Below, piece by piece: positions 54,350 through 62,277 of a stretch of 64,000 bases of DNA; within the stretch, counting starts at the first letter, position 1; each line of letters opens with the position of its first letter. Source of the stretch: Dyella terrae (GTDB lineage: Bacteria > Pseudomonadota > Gammaproteobacteria > Xanthomonadales > Rhodanobacteraceae); assembly GCF_022394535.1 (NCBI RefSeq), contig NZ_CP089414.1, positions 868,001 through 932,000 of the forward strand. The letters run 5' to 3'. A program made the translations under genes and the position numbers. The notes below the pieces were generated by a model, which searched no databases, was not told where the DNA came from, and saw only the letters and a program-made list of their open reading frames with translations.

Positions 54350-55848
54350 CAACGCGCGGCGTCCGGCGTGGTCGATGCCTGTGGCGGCACTGCCGTGGAC
54401 CCGTTGATCTCGGCCACGTCGCTGCTGCCATCGAAACCACCACCCAGGGCCTCGATCAGGCGGATGGAAATGTCGGTCTGCTGGCTCTCCAGCAGGGCAA
54501 GGCGCTGCTGTGCCACCAGCAACTGCTGGCGGCTGGTGAGTGGCGTCAGCGGACCCCGCAGACCGCCCTGATAGGCCTTCAACGCATCGTCCCAGCTCTT
54601 CTGGGCGTCATCCACGGAGCGCTTCTCCAGCACGATCTGCTGACGGACGGAGTTGAGCGCGGAGACCTGATCGGAGACGTCGTTGAGCGCACTGATCAGC
54701 AGGCCGTTGTAGCGAGCCACCATGGCGTCGTAGCCCGCGTCCGCTGCTGCCAGGTTCGCACGGCGACGGCCACCATCGAAGATCGGCAGGCTCAGCGCCG
54801 GGCCAAACGCGTACTGCCGCGCCTGCAGCGAGAGCACATTGGTGCTCGCGCCTACGGCGATCAGCCCGGCCATGGCCGAAACGCTGATGTTCGGCAGGAA
54901 TTCCTTCTTGGCGGATTTGACCTCTTTGCTGGATGCTTCGATTTCCCAGCGCGCCGCCACCAGGTCTGCACGGCGACCGAGCAGATCCACCGGCAGCTTG
55001 TCGGGCAGCACGGCCGGGCCGTGGTCAGCCATATGCGGACGCTCGATGGCGAGACCGCGATCCGGCCCCTGCCCCAACAGCACCGACAGGCTGCTGCGCG
55101 CAGCATCGATAGCACGGTCAGCAGCCACCTTCTGCTGCTCGGCACCCGCCAACTGCGAGTCAGCGAGATGTTCCTGCTGCGGCGTGTCGAGGCCGCCCTT
55201 CACCAGCTTGCGCGTGACATCAAGGGTGCGGCTGGAGCGCTCGAGTTCAGCGTCGGCCACGTCTTTCTCGGCAAACGCATAGCTCAGCTGCACATAGGCG
55301 CGAGCCACGTTCACCGACAACTCGATGCGTGCGGCGTAAGCATCGATCTCGGCCGCGCGGCTGCGGCCCAACGCGCCTTCCCAGGCGGCTCGCTTGCCGC
55401 CCCACAGGTCGAGATCCCATGAGAAATCCGCGGTGAGCGATTTGCTCCAGGCGAACTTGCCGAGCACATACTCGGGATAGAGCGGGTTCTTCTTCGACAG
55501 GTCGGCGCCGGTGATTGATGCATCAAAACCCGCCTGCGGCTTGCGGCTGGCGTTGACGCTGTCGGCGATAGCCTGTGCTTGCCGTGCGCGCGCCTGCGCC
55601 TGGTCCAGGCTGGGGTTGTTCTTCAGTGCCTCTTCAATCAGCGCGGTGAGCTGCGGATCGCCATAGCCCACCCACCAATCCTGCTTCGGCCACGCGGTGG
55701 GGCTGAGTTGCACATCGGCCAGGCTGCGCTCGGATTTCAGGTTGCCCGGGTCGGTCATGGTGCCCGTGGTATGCAGGCCGCGACTGGTCGCGCAACCGGC
55801 AAGGACGAGGCTGAGCGCAATGGCGGCAGGAAGGGCAATGGAACGCAT
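54349..55848 (-). CDS. NodT-family outer-membrane efflux lipoprotein
   Basis: The 499-residue protein has a lipoprotein signal (ALSLVLAGC, Cys near residue 18) and the two OEP (TolC-like) repeats that form a trimeric channel tunnel. Motifs such as WWVGYGDPQL near residue 52 and NNPSLDQAQARARQAQ are typical of the NodT/OprM group. Such lipoproteins usually pair with an RND or MFS pump and an adaptor, none of which is beside it here. The next gene downstream is a GNAT enzyme, with overlapping stop and start. The ATG at 55848 gives the normal signal length. Confidence 0.93.
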   Translation of the reverse strand: MRSIALPAAIALSLVLAGCATSRGLHTTGTMTDPGNLKSERSLADVQLSPTAWPKQDWWVGYGDPQLTALIEEALKNNPSLDQAQARARQAQAIADSVNASRKPQAGFDASITGADLSKKNPLYPEYVLGKFAWSKSLTADFSWDLDLWGGKRAAWEGALGRSRAAEIDAYAARIELSVNVARAYVQLSYAFAEKDVADAELERSSRTLDVTRKLVKGGLDTPQQEHLADSQLAGAEQQKVAADRAIDAARSSLSVLLGQGPDRGLAIERPHMADHGPAVLPDKLPVDLLGRRADLVAARWEIEASSKEVKSAKKEFLPNISVSAMAGLIAVGASTNVLSLQARQYAFGPALSLPIFDGGRRRANLAAADAGYDAMVARYNGLLISALNDVSDQVSALNSVRQQIVLEKRSVDDAQKSWDDALKAYQGGLRGPLTPLTSRQQLLVAQQRLALLESQQTDISIRLIEALGGGFDGSSDVAEINGSTAVPPQASTTPDAAR

Positions 55849-56142
55849 GGCGGGATATCCGGAAAAGAAGACGCAGAAGTGCGCGGCGCTCGTTGCGGAG
55901 AACATCGCGCAACGGACGCGAGCGCTCACTTATATGCCGATTATATCGCTGCGTCTCAAGGGTGCGTAGCGCGGTTTCGCGCGAAAACACCGCCACCAGG
56001 CCTCTACTTTTGTCCAATTGCCAGCGCCCTGGCGAGCACGCTCGCACTTGGCGACGCGGCCCTGCCCGCTTAACCTCAAGGGCCGCCCACGATGCTCGCC
56101 ATTGCCGAGCCCCGCCACATGTCACGCAAGGAACCCACGCGC

Positions 56143-56559
56143 ATGCCCAAAGTTTCGTCTGCCAGCATTGTTTCGACGGATAGCCATTACCTTCATCACA
56201 TCGAAGCCGGCCATTTCAAACTCGATACCGACGAACCCGTGAAACTCGGCGGGAAAGGCACGGGCCCAGCGCCATTCGACTACTACCTGGCATCACTCGC
56301 CGCGTGCACGGCGATCACCCTGCGCATGTATGCCGAGCGCAAGGGCTGGGAGCTTGGCGAGTTCCGTGCGGAGCTCCAGCTCGATCGCGACGATGAGGGA
56401 CGCTTGCACGTCATGCGCACACTGCACGCCACCGGCCCGTTGACGGACGGACAATGGGATCGCCTGCTGGAGATCGTCGCCAATACACCGGTCACCAAGG
56501 CGATGCGCGAAGGCGTGGACATTGCCAGCCGTCGCGGCGACATCTCTCCATCGACCTGA
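56143..56559 (+). CDS. OsmC-family protein lacking the second cysteine
   Basis: The 138-residue product has the OsmC fold pattern: FDYYLASLAACTAITLRMYAERKGW, with the first catalytic Cys. The second position, normally Cys in the CPV motif, is Thr here (ANTPVTKAM). OsmC/Ohr proteins are thiol peroxidases that need both cysteines, so this one may be catalytically changed or use a different thiol. The ATG at 56143 has an AAGGA ribosome-binding site and the family length, and two longer starts (56092, 56119) lack one. It is not adjacent to other stress genes. Confidence 0.82.
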   Translation: MPKVSSASIVSTDSHYLHHIEAGHFKLDTDEPVKLGGKGTGPAPFDYYLASLAACTAITLRMYAERKGWELGEFRAELQLDRDDEGRLHVMRTLHATGPLTDGQWDRLLEIVANTPVTKAMREGVDIASRRGDISPST

Positions 56560-56737
56560 ATCGAAAGCACGGAGCGAAATGCAGTCCAATGGCTAGCCCA
56601 AGGTGGACGTGCACCGGTAGGTAAGCCGACACCCGACCCGGAGCAAGTGGCGGCGATGCGCGAACACACCGCATCGCCCGTACAATCTCCTGCCCACGTG
56701 AGTACAAAGGGTCACGGTCATCATGGGGAAGGTAGTC

Positions 56738-58381
56738 ATGCGGGAAGCTTTAGCGCCACGCACCTGGGGCCGCCATGTGGCTGTTTGCCTCGGCTACGCC
56801 CTCACCTACGCGCTGCTAGGCCGCATTTTTGTTTCTCACTGGAACCTACCTACCGGCCTGCGTGTGGCCTGCCTGTTGCTGTTCCCTTATCGCTATTGGC
56901 CCGCATTGCTGGTCGGCGAATGCATTCCGGTGGGCTATCAGGCTTGGCATGGCGTCGGCGAGTTCGGCTGGCGCTGGTTCGCGCTGGCCACCCTACCTCC
57001 CGTTTTGCCGCTGATGGCCATGACTGCCTGGGTTCGTCGACATGCACGCCTGCTGTTGGATCGTCACCAGATCAATATGCCGATGCTGCTCGGCCTGATT
57101 CTCGCCAGCGCCGTGTTAATCGCGCTTGATGATGTCCTGGTGGCCATGGCAGTGCAGATGCCGGCGGGACAGCCAGCTCCGGTGCTCGATGCGCAGACGA
57201 TCTTCGGCTACTTCATGAGCAATTACCTCGGTGCGCTGGCCATTGCGCCAGCGGCCATCGCTCTCGTTCTCGCCTTGGCGGACCATGCCACGGAAACGCC
57301 ACGGTGGCGCAACCGGCTCGCCAAGGATGCCGCTGTCGGCGTGCTCATCCCGCTGCTGGTGTTGATGGGGCTGGTCTTCAGCAGCCAAGGCGACAGCATG
57401 CAAATATTCCGCATCGCCATGTTCCTTCCCGTAGTGTGGCTCACCTCCCGCCATGGCTGGCAAGGTGCCGCGATAGGCGGCACGCTGGCCAGCGTGGCCG
57501 TCACCATGACCTCATCCATTGTGCGTGATCCGGCGGTGATTCAAGCGCAAGCGCTCATCGCTTTCGCCATTACCACGCTGCTCATGCTCGGTTCGCGCAT
57601 TGTGCAGCAGGCGCAGGTGAACCAGCCTGACCAAACGGATGCCTTGCGCGGCTTCCAGCTGGCCCAGCAAGGGCTATATCTCGAAGAACTTCGATTGCGC
57701 CAAGCCGCCGATACCCTCGAACATATCGGCCACACCATTCGCGAGAACCACAGCCGCCTGCTCGGCCGACTTCGGCATGTATTGCCGTCCAACGAAGAAC
57801 GCACTTACGCGCGACAGGTAGCCCAGGCCCAACATGAAATGCACCGACTAGCCAATGCACTGTATCCGCGCGGATGGCGCGAGCGCGGCGTGCCTGCGAC
57901 GTTGCGCGAGGGCCCTTTCGCGCAGGCCATCCATATGGCGGGCGCCACATATGCCTGCGAACTCTCGGGCCGCGGCTTGAGCCAGCTCGCGCCCGACGTG
58001 CATATGGCGCTTTACCGGCTGGCCTGTGAGGTGCTGGTCCACGTGCTCTCGCGTGGCCCTATGCAGGATATCCAATTACGCCTGCGCGGCGGCCACACCC
58101 ATGGGCGGCGCTGGGTCGTCATGCGACTCGAGGGAAGGCGCGCGTCGTCCCAGGCGCCGATGCCGGACCGGGATCCCATCCATGCCGTCGACAACGAACC
58201 CTGGAAACAGGCCATGACCTTGCTCGGCGCGAGTGGGCTGGGCATTTCATCGATCCGCGACCGCACGCACATCTATGGTGGTGACGTGCATGTTCGCGAC
58301 CTCGATCCACTGGTCAGCGTGACGCTGCTGCTGCACGACTCCTTGCGGGGCTCACCAGCAAACCGGGGCGCCTCCCGCTAG
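56738..58381 (+). CDS. MASE1-type membrane sensor with degenerate kinase
   Basis: The 547-residue protein has a membrane part with about eight helices (about 10-290) of the MASE1 type. A short coiled segment follows and then a HisKA_3-like region with His338 (TIRENHSRLLGRL). The ATPase region keeps an N-box-like helix (LYRLACEVLVHVL), but Asn is missing. The first glycine motif (DxGxG) is absent. A second-glycine-like segment (GLGISSIRDRTHIYGGD) remains. So it probably cannot bind ATP normally and may be a pseudokinase or a phosphatase. The ATG at 56738 has a GGAAGG site with good spacing; 56723 is an alternative. No response regulator is adjacent. Confidence 0.75.
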   Translation: MREALAPRTWGRHVAVCLGYALTYALLGRIFVSHWNLPTGLRVACLLLFPYRYWPALLVGECIPVGYQAWHGVGEFGWRWFALATLPPVLPLMAMTAWVRRHARLLLDRHQINMPMLLGLILASAVLIALDDVLVAMAVQMPAGQPAPVLDAQTIFGYFMSNYLGALAIAPAAIALVLALADHATETPRWRNRLAKDAAVGVLIPLLVLMGLVFSSQGDSMQIFRIAMFLPVVWLTSRHGWQGAAIGGTLASVAVTMTSSIVRDPAVIQAQALIAFAITTLLMLGSRIVQQAQVNQPDQTDALRGFQLAQQGLYLEELRLRQAADTLEHIGHTIRENHSRLLGRLRHVLPSNEERTYARQVAQAQHEMHRLANALYPRGWRERGVPATLREGPFAQAIHMAGATYACELSGRGLSQLAPDVHMALYRLACEVLVHVLSRGPMQDIQLRLRGGHTHGRRWVVMRLEGRRASSQAPMPDRDPIHAVDNEPWKQAMTLLGASGLGISSIRDRTHIYGGDVHVRDLDPLVSVTLLLHDSLRGSPANRGASR

Positions 58382-58627
58382 AGGTGCCGCGCCGGATCGG
58401 TGCCGTGATTGTCCATGGCCATCACGAGGCCATAACGCAGCGAAAAGTGGCCACGCCCCACTAACGCATCGATTGAAATAGCGGCGCCTCTACACATCAC
58501 GCCCTCCCTTGCCTTCCTGAACGGAAGGCCGCTCGCCCACAGGGCGGCCTAAACCCTCTCGCATCCACCCGCATCGGACTCGCTGTATGCGTGACGGCTG
58601 GTCGCGCCCCTACCTGTCGAGGCATGG

Positions 58628-59617
58628 ATGAAATACGCATTGATCGTGCTGTGCTGGATGTCCTGCCTACTGGGCATGCCGGCCCTTGCCCAACCCGCCC
58701 CGGGTGACATGAACGTGCACTGGGATCCCGGTGCCGCCGATTGCCAGACGCGCCCACCGAAACCGCTGCAGGTGCACCGCTACGACCAGAACACCTACAT
58801 CCTGCGAGAGAGCCTTTGCCAGACTTACGAAGGGCCCTTCATCTACCTGCTCATCGGCTCGTCGCGTGCGCTGCTCATCGATACCGGCGACGTGACGGAC
58901 GCCAGCAAAATGCCGCTAGCATCGACCGTATTGGGGCTGCTCCCTGTCACAAACGGCAAGCGCCTCCCGTTGCTCATTGCCCACACGCATGGCCATCTGG
59001 ACCACCGCAGCGGCGACGGCCAGTTTGCCAGCGCGCCTGACGTTGCCATTGTCGGTACCGACTTGCCGCACGTCATTGATGGCTTCGGCTTTCGCGATTG
59101 GCCCAACGACATCGCGCACATTGATCTGGGCAACCGCACGGTCGACGTGATCGCAACGCCCGGCCACTACCCATCACACGTATCGTTCTACGACAACAGC
59201 ACCGGCCTGGCATTTACTGGCGACTTCCTGCTGCCGGGCCGTCTGATCATCGACGACACCGACGCGGATCGCGCCAGTGCCTTGCGCATCAATCAGTTTC
59301 TGCACGATCGCCCCGTCACCTATGTGCTCGGCGGCCACGTCGAACTCGACCGAAGCGGACAGGCTGAACCCATGGGTTCGACCTGGCATCCAGATGAAGC
59401 GCCACTCGCGCTCGGCAAGGAGGACCTTGCACAACTTCCGCAGGTACTCGCGGCGTTCAACGGGTTCTACAGCCAGTCCGGCCGTTTCGTCATGTACAGC
59501 CAGACACGCATGCTGCAAGTGGCAGGCACGATCGCCATTCTTCTCCTGATCGTCATCGCCCTCTCCCTACGCTGGTGGTTCAGACGCCGACGCCACGCCC
59601 GTGCCGGTCACCTTTGA
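58628..59617 (+). CDS. Exported metallo-beta-lactamase-fold hydrolase with C-terminal membrane anchor
   Basis: The 329-residue protein has a signal peptide (about 1-22) and the metal motif HTHGHLDH at 119-126, with a later GHYPSHVSF and TGDFLLPG giving further ligands. The lactamase-fold domain is followed by a transmembrane helix at about 296-318 (TIAILLLIVIALSLRWWF) and a basic tail, so it is tethered to the inner membrane with the enzyme in the periplasm. Family members act on varied substrates (lactones, thioesters, phosphodiesters). The substrate is unknown. It is 21 bases before the quinone reductase gene on the same strand. Confidence 0.85.
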   Translation: MKYALIVLCWMSCLLGMPALAQPAPGDMNVHWDPGAADCQTRPPKPLQVHRYDQNTYILRESLCQTYEGPFIYLLIGSSRALLIDTGDVTDASKMPLASTVLGLLPVTNGKRLPLLIAHTHGHLDHRSGDGQFASAPDVAIVGTDLPHVIDGFGFRDWPNDIAHIDLGNRTVDVIATPGHYPSHVSFYDNSTGLAFTGDFLLPGRLIIDDTDADRASALRINQFLHDRPVTYVLGGHVELDRSGQAEPMGSTWHPDEAPLALGKEDLAQLPQVLAAFNGFYSQSGRFVMYSQTRMLQVAGTIAILLLIVIALSLRWWFRRRRHARAGHL

Positions 59618-59638
59618 ATCTTTCCAACGGAGCGCTTC

Positions 59639-60640
59639 ATGCACCCTTCGCTTCCTGCGACGATGACGGAGATCCACATCAGCACGCCAGGCGCGCCCGA
59701 TGTGCTGCAACCGATACAGGTGCCCGTACCTGCGCCGAAGCCCGGTGAAGTGTTGATCCACGTACGCGCGGCCGGGGTGAATCGCCCTGACGTGCTGCAA
59801 CGCGAAGGCAACTACCCCATTCCGCCCGGTGCCAACCCGATTCCCGGCCTGGAAGTTGCCGGCACCGTCGCAGCAGTCGGCGACGGTGTCACCGCACACG
59901 CCATCGGTGAAGACGTCTGCGCGCTCACCAATGGCGGAGGCTATGCCGAGTACTGCGTCGTGCCTGCCGGGCAAGTGCTGCCGATCCCCAGGGGCGTTTC
60001 CACGCAGCAGGCGGCAGCCATTCCAGAAACGTTTTTCACCGTATGGGCCAACCTGTTTCAACTGGGGCGCGCTCGCCATGGGGAGGTGACGCTCATACAT
60101 GGAGGCACCAGCGGTATCGGCACCACCGCGCTGATGCTTTGCCGAGAGTTCGGCATACGTGCGTTCGCCACCGCGGGTGGCCAGGAGAAATGCGACGCGA
60201 TTCGCGAACTGGGCGGCGAGCCGATCAACTACCGGCAAGAGTCGTTTGCGGAGGTGGTGCTGGCGCGTACCGAAGGGCGTGGCGCCGATGTCATCCTCGA
60301 CATCATGGGCGCGCCATATTTCTCGGACAACCTCACCACACTGGCGCGGGACGGTCGCTTGCTGCTGATCGGCTTCCTGGGCGGCGGCATGGCCGAGCAC
60401 GTCAACCTTCACGCGATTATGGCCAAGCGCGCCGTTGTCACTGGGTCGGCCATGCGTCCTCGGTCGTCCCAGGAGAAGGCCAGCATCGCGGCATCACTCA
60501 GGGAGCATGTGTGGCCGGTACTGGCAGAAGGGCGCTGCCTGCCACTGATTAACGCCACTTATCCGCTGCTACGCGCCGCCGATGCTCATCGGCACATGGA
60601 GAGCAGCCAGCACATTGGCAAGATCGTGCTTACCCTCTAG
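59639..60640 (+). CDS. NADPH:quinone oxidoreductase, zinc-less medium-chain type
   Basis: The 333-residue protein is a medium-chain dehydrogenase without the catalytic zinc ligands, with the NADP-binding motif IHGGTSGIGTTAL near residue 156. N-terminal segments LIHVRAAGVNRPDVLQREGNYP and PGANPIPGLEVAGTVAAVG match the PIG3/quinone reductase branch. It reduces quinones or enones, a common detoxification role. It lies just after the membrane-bound hydrolase gene, so the two may be cotranscribed. Confidence 0.92.
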   Translation: MHPSLPATMTEIHISTPGAPDVLQPIQVPVPAPKPGEVLIHVRAAGVNRPDVLQREGNYPIPPGANPIPGLEVAGTVAAVGDGVTAHAIGEDVCALTNGGGYAEYCVVPAGQVLPIPRGVSTQQAAAIPETFFTVWANLFQLGRARHGEVTLIHGGTSGIGTTALMLCREFGIRAFATAGGQEKCDAIRELGGEPINYRQESFAEVVLARTEGRGADVILDIMGAPYFSDNLTTLARDGRLLLIGFLGGGMAEHVNLHAIMAKRAVVTGSAMRPRSSQEKASIAASLREHVWPVLAEGRCLPLINATYPLLRAADAHRHMESSQHIGKIVLTL

Positions 60641-60659
60641 CGAGACACCACCCCTTCGC

Positions 60660-60887
60660 TCAGTAAACCGCGTCCGGCTGCCGATCCGAAGGAAACGGCG
60701 TATGCCCATGCATGGTTTCCAGCCATTCGTCCATCTGGCGGCGGGCTTCGCGAATTTGCATTTCCCCGGTCGGATGCCGGCGCAACTGCGCGCGCAGCAC
60801 TTCGACTTCCTGCTGCAGCAGCGCATTCTGCTCGATCAGCTCGTCGCAGGCGCGACTCAGCAGGTCGTTATCGCGATCCCATTCCAT
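60660..60887 (-). CDS. Small coiled-coil protein of unknown function
   Basis: The 75-residue product is strongly helical, with heptad-like DLLSRACDELIEQNALLQQEVEVLRAQL. It has no family that I recognise. It ends 20 bases from the convergent quinone reductase gene. The frame's length and helical content support it as a gene, but the ribosome-binding site is weak. Confidence 0.5.
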   Translation of the reverse strand: MEWDRDNDLLSRACDELIEQNALLQQEVEVLRAQLRRHPTGEMQIREARRQMDEWLETMHGHTPFPSDRQPDAVY

Positions 60888-61106
60888 GAAGGCACCGCCT
60901 TGTCCCGGGAGGGAAAACTACGTTGCCCGCCACGCCGTTAACGCGTCGTGACACTTTGGCTAAGACTTTCGCGTCGCCATGAGTCGGCACCCCGGCCGGT
61001 ACAGAACAAGCCCGCCCTGGGCGCTTTCCGGGCCCACCCCATGGGCATGAATGCCATCACATGGGACCACCTACCGGCCCGATTCGATGCCCCTCAACCT
61101 CGCCGC

Positions 61107-61541
61107 TCAGTGGCACACCAGTACGGGTATGTCACAGCTCAGCATGACCTTGTGCGGCACGCTGCCCAGGAGCATGCGCTCCACGCCGTCATGGCCGCGC
61201 GACCGCATCACGATGAGATCGCAATGGTGTTTCGCCGCTGCCGCCACAATGGCCACGTACGGGCGAAGGTCACAGGCGATCTCGGTTTCGCATCGCACAT
61301 GGGCCGCGTCGGCGCGTTTGACCACTTCATCAAGGAACGCTTGCGCCCGCACCTTGGCAGCGTCGGAATAACAGGGCTTGTGCTGCAACAACTCCGACAT
61401 GAAGGACACCGTGGAAAGTGGCGGCAGCACATGAACGCCAAAAACCGTGGCGCCCAGCGCCGCGGCTAACTGAATGCCGGTGTCGACCGCCTTCAGTGCG
61501 GATTCGGAACCATCGACCGGCAGAAGGATGTTCTTGAACAT
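61107..61541 (-). CDS. Universal stress protein (first of two)
   Basis: The 144-residue protein is a single UspA domain starting FKNILLPVDGSESALKAV. The usual ATP-binding pattern G-x2-G-x9-GS appears as RSRGHDGVERMLLGSV, with the first Gly replaced by Arg, so nucleotide binding may be weaker. It is divergent from a second UspA gene, 230 bases away. Such pairs respond to stress or growth arrest in other bacteria. No regulatory box was certain in the gap. Confidence 0.92.
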   Translation of the reverse strand: MFKNILLPVDGSESALKAVDTGIQLAAALGATVFGVHVLPPLSTVSFMSELLQHKPCYSDAAKVRAQAFLDEVVKRADAAHVRCETEIACDLRPYVAIVAAAAKHHCDLIVMRSRGHDGVERMLLGSVPHKVMLSCDIPVLVCH

Positions 61542-61771
61542 GACCTGGCCTCCCGTGATTTCCCGGCTCCAAGTTTAGTCCCGCGGCGTTTGCGTGACGT
61601 GCACGCCTGCCATGCGGCGGATTGCCGCCAAGCCGCCGTTCCACCGGGCCACGCCCTAAGCTGGTAAGCGCACGCTCCGTGACGGGCGCTGCACGGCAGC
61701 GGCGTCACGCTGGCTTTCGGCGTCCATGAACGCCCTCTTTCGCCGCGTCTGCGGCTACCAGCGAGGAACCC

Positions 61772-62209
61772 ATGTTCAAACACATCCTCATCCCCATCGA
61801 TGGCTCCGACGTCTCCCTGCGCGCCGCGAAAACCGGCATCGAGCAGGCCGTACTAACCAAGGGGAAAGTCACCGCGATCCACGTGATCTCGCCGTTCCAG
61901 ACCATCGCCTATATGGGCGCCATCCTGGCTGCCACCGAGTTTGCCTACGACGAAGAAGCCAAGGCCAACGGCCAGCGTTATCTCGAGCAGGTGAAGGGGC
62001 TGGCAGAAGCGGCTGGCGTGCCATTCGAGGGCGTCGCCGAATTCGGCGACCAGCCTTACGAAACGATCGTGCAAGCCTGCAAGGACAAACAGGCCGACCT
62101 TATCGTGATGGGCTCGAACGGCTGGCGCGGCATGACACGCCTGCTATTGGGCAGCGAAACGCACAAGGTGCTGCTGCGCGCCAACGTGCCCGTGCTCGTC
62201 TGCCACTGA
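61772..62209 (+). CDS. Universal stress protein (second of two)
   Basis: The 145-residue protein starts FKHILIPIDGSDVSLRAAKTG. It keeps the full ATP-binding pattern as GSNGWRGMTRLLLGS. It is the diverged partner of the first UspA gene and is transcribed away from it. A strong hairpin follows its stop. Function in detail unknown. Confidence 0.93.
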   Translation: MFKHILIPIDGSDVSLRAAKTGIEQAVLTKGKVTAIHVISPFQTIAYMGAILAATEFAYDEEAKANGQRYLEQVKGLAEAAGVPFEGVAEFGDQPYETIVQACKDKQADLIVMGSNGWRGMTRLLLGSETHKVLLRANVPVLVCH

Positions 62210-62238
62210 CCGAGCTTCGCGCCGCATCCTGCATGCGA

Positions 62239-62268
62239 TCGGTGCCGCGATGGATGTCGCGGCACCGA
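62239..62268. terminator. Hairpin between UspA and TonB receptor genes
   Basis: A 12-bp perfect inverted repeat (TCGGTGCCGCGA / TCGCGGCACCGA, 6-base loop) lies between two convergent gene ends. No T-run follows on either side, but the stem is very stable. Confidence 0.6.
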
Positions 62269-62277
62269 CACTCAGCT

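Noticed and set aside
58511..58553. Short inverted repeats upstream of the metallo-beta-lactamase-fold gene
   Set aside because: The stems are 5-7 bp in GC-rich DNA and overlap each other, so I could not separate them from chance.
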